Source: Desulfatitalea alkaliphila (GTDB taxonomy: Bacteria; Desulfobacterota; Desulfobacteria; Desulfobacterales; Desulfosarcinaceae). From it: a stretch of DNA of 64,000 nucleotides. The notes under the pieces were generated by a model, which saw only the letters and a list, made by a program, of their open reading frames with translations, did no database searches and had not been told where the DNA came from. The DNA lies in contig NZ_JALJRB010000002.1 in assembly GCF_022968795.1 (NCBI RefSeq), positions 124,001 to 188,000 on the forward strand, read 5' to 3'. Below are positions 62,177 through 64,000 of the stretch, in pieces (positions within the stretch are counted from its first letter, which is position 1; each line of letters opens with the position of its first letter). The position numbers and the translations under genes are program-made.

Positions 62177-64000
62177 CTACCGGCCCCACGCGGACGCCAT
62201 CGATTGGACAAAGCAACCCCCGCCGCCCCCACCGCCGCCGCCGCCGGAGCCCCCTTCGGCACGAACGATGTGGCCGCTGGCGACCAGCGCATAAGGCTGG
62301 GGGCCGTAGGGGGTATTGTAGCCACTGACCCGCAGGGTGTAACGGCCGACCTCCGGTCTCTGCAAGGTGATGCTTTCGTTGTTGTTGACCCGGTCGCAGT
62401 CGGTGGACCAGTCGGGCGTGTAACGCACATTGGCGCGGATGAGCGCGGTGTTGTCCGAAGGCGCCCAGGCATCGTCGTCCGTAGTTGTGTCGCGCACCAT
62501 GGTACGCCCCTCCGGATTGCCCGCCTCCAAAACAATGCGAAGCAGAGCGGCGTCCCCTCGTTCGAGGGCGATGTAAAAATCCCCGTCGCCCAAGACCACA
62601 TCCAGCGGGATGGTGTGATAGCCCCATGGCATGAATTGCAGCGTACGGCGCAGTAATACCCGATCCGGGTCCGGCATCCCTGCGAGATCGGCATAGACCA
62701 CCACCTCCACGGGCGCGACGGACAGGTCGTCCGGGTCGTCTGCGTTGGCATAAGCAAAGGTGACACTCTCCAGGTAGGCGGGCGTGCGTTCGGGGGTGAA
62801 CCGAACGGCATAGCTACGGGTATCGTAGACGATGCCCCCTTGGCCCCCATGATCATAGGCGATGGAGCTGACCGCGGAGGACTGCAAGGCGCCGTCCGGA
62901 TAATGGACCGCACCCGACGGGGCGATCAACTGCAGGTCCAGATCGTTGACCAGGGCGCCGTGGGCCGACGGCAGCCCCGGATAGTCGGTCCAGGAAAGGG
63001 TCACCCGCAGCGGCGCATCGCCATCGGTGACCTTGATCGTGTGATCCTGGCGGCCGCCGGTTTCCAGGCCCGTGTTTTCATCATAAAAGAGGATATGGAA
63101 GGGCGCTTCCGGAAATACGCCGTCGCCCAGGTTCAAGCGCCCCCAGCCGGTCACGTTGTTGGGTCCCGGCCCGTAGGGGATCTCCTGGTGGTCGCCCGCG
63201 CCGTACTGCCCCGGTGAAATATCCTCCGCGCTGTTGAGCAGGGCCGCCTTGATCAGAGCCGCCGAAGGCGGATCGAAATCCGCCTCGGTCATCAAATACT
63301 CACGCATCAGGGCGGCGGCGCCGGCCACCAGGGGCGTGGCCATGCTGGTGCCGCCCATCCAGACGTAGTGATCGTTGTAGTTGCCCCAACCGATGTCTGC
63401 TTCCGCCGCCGCGGCCCGGGTGCGGGCGGAGAGGATGTTGGTGCCGGGGGCCACGATATCGGGCTTGTAGCGCCCGTCCAGCACGGGTCCCCGGGAGCTG
63501 AAGGCCGCCAGCCCGCGGTCATTGTTGGACATATGGTCCTCCCGGATGGGGTCGGCATGGTACAAGGGCCCCCACCCGCTCCCCCAAGCGAAGTCATAAC
63601 CCGCCCCCCTGGGCCGATCCCCCTCGGTGGCGCCCACCGCCAGGCAATTCTTGGCCGTGGCCGGCGCGCCGATGCTGTAACCGTCGATCACCCCGTCCCG
63701 GTCCCGGTCCACACCGTCGTTGCTGGCGGAGAAAAGAATCAAAAAAAAGGGGTTGTGCCACATGTAGGCATCCACATCGCGGGAGAATATCGAATAGGCA
63801 CTGGCCAGGGAAGATCCCCAACTGTTGGTGTGCAAATGGGCGCCCGCCAGGCGGGCCTCTTCGAACACCTCGCCCAGATCCGGTGGAAGCCCCTCCAGGC
63901 TGTTGGTGCCGTTCCGGTTGAGCGCCTGTAACACCAGTCCGGCTTTGGGGGCCATGCCGGCGTTGGTGCGCACGGGAAAGTGATCCGTGGCCGGATCGCT
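62177..64000 (-). CDS. Subtilisin-like S8 serine protease, C-terminal part (partial)
   Basis: The gene runs off the right edge; about 607 residues are visible. The oxyanion Asn is in LFSASNDG and the catalytic Ser in GGTSMATPLVAGAAALM. Asp and His of the triad lie outside the window. After the protease domain come GWGRLNLGDG and two beta-sandwich regions (P-proprotein/CARDB-like, with LSWTDYPG and NDLDLQLIAPSG). The protein ends with a run of ten Gly, then CFVQSMASAWGR. A poly-Gly-Cys-Phe ending resembles CFI-box-type C-terminal tails of secreted proteins. It is expected to be extracellular or surface bound. Confidence 0.88.
   Translation of the reverse strand, partial: SDPATDHFPVRTNAGMAPKAGLVLQALNRNGTNSLEGLPPDLGEVFEEARLAGAHLHTNSWGSSLASAYSIFSRDVDAYMWHNPFFLILFSASNDGVDRDRDGVIDGYSIGAPATAKNCLAVGATEGDRPRGAGYDFAWGSGWGPLYHADPIREDHMSNNDRGLAAFSSRGPVLDGRYKPDIVAPGTNILSARTRAAAAEADIGWGNYNDHYVWMGGTSMATPLVAGAAALMREYLMTEADFDPPSAALIKAALLNSAEDISPGQYGAGDHQEIPYGPGPNNVTGWGRLNLGDGVFPEAPFHILFYDENTGLETGGRQDHTIKVTDGDAPLRVTLSWTDYPGLPSAHGALVNDLDLQLIAPSGAVHYPDGALQSSAVSSIAYDHGGQGGIVYDTRSYAVRFTPERTPAYLESVTFAYANADDPDDLSVAPVEVVVYADLAGMPDPDRVLLRRTLQFMPWGYHTIPLDVVLGDGDFYIALERGDAALLRIVLEAGNPEGRTMVRDTTTDDDAWAPSDNTALIRANVRYTPDWSTDCDRVNNNESITLQRPEVGRYTLRVSGYNTPYGPQPYALVASGHIVRAEGGSGGGGGGGGGGCFVQSMASAWGR

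Overview
This window is a high-GC, gene-dense bacterial chromosome segment. It most resembles an anaerobic, sulfate-reducer-like member of Desulfobacterota (Desulfobacterales type). This inference rests on a cytoplasmic selenocysteine formate dehydrogenase, an HdrA/HdrB/membrane-HdrC set with a selenocysteine HdrA, NfnAB, siroheme synthesis next to CcsA and HemA, and a typical deltaproteobacterial translation operon. No rRNA, tRNA, prophage or complete CRISPR array was seen. Marker-gene comparison would be needed to fix the genus.

Layout. 1-5963: the end of an NTP-transferase/HD-type gene and a histidine phosphatase, then a promoter and two molybdopterin enzymes. The second is a formate dehydrogenase whose in-frame UGA (4308-4310) is read as Sec and is followed by a perfect hairpin. 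6111-11457: small membrane and Cys-rich proteins, a DUF350-transglutaminase pair, and a lipoprotein cellulase (CBM2 plus GH5) that looks foreign to this lifestyle. 11501-19752 (minus): one long housekeeping run of ffh, rpsP, a KH protein, rimM, trmD, an RNA methyltransferase, rplS, rnhB, yraN, rsmI, a phosphopantetheinyl transferase and a beta-CASP nuclease. rlmN is divergent from it.

21162-30228: electron-transfer block. A membrane cytochrome-HdrC fusion, HdrB, a Sec-containing HdrA and thiM form a minus-strand operon, with nfnAB divergent. A perfect palindrome lies between the two. Together these could link the quinone pool, a thiol/disulfide or ferredoxin couple, and NAD(P)H. 30355-45175: recN, a 1354-residue envelope protein of unknown function, nrnA-like DHH, an MBL hydrolase, the siroheme/heme genes (cysG N-terminal type, ccsA, hemA), fabD, dksA, a PHP enzyme, rnc and a radical SAM protein.

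45204-64000: accessory and signalling region. It holds an orphan NMT1/THI5 binding protein overlapping a Cache-HAMP-PP2C phosphatase, a Bcr/CflA exporter, a two-gene CoA-transferase set flanked by copies of a degenerate repeat (one a ~180-bp imperfect hairpin element), and hrpB. An arsRM pair follows, with an ArsR operator over the start codon. The rest is an HDOD protein, a cupin, a beta-helix lipoprotein, two small exported proteins, an adenylate cyclase-FHA protein, and a subtilase running off the end.

Two genes (the formate dehydrogenase alpha subunit and hdrA) would be truncated or split by standard gene calling because of UGA-Sec codons. These are the most important corrections in this annotation.
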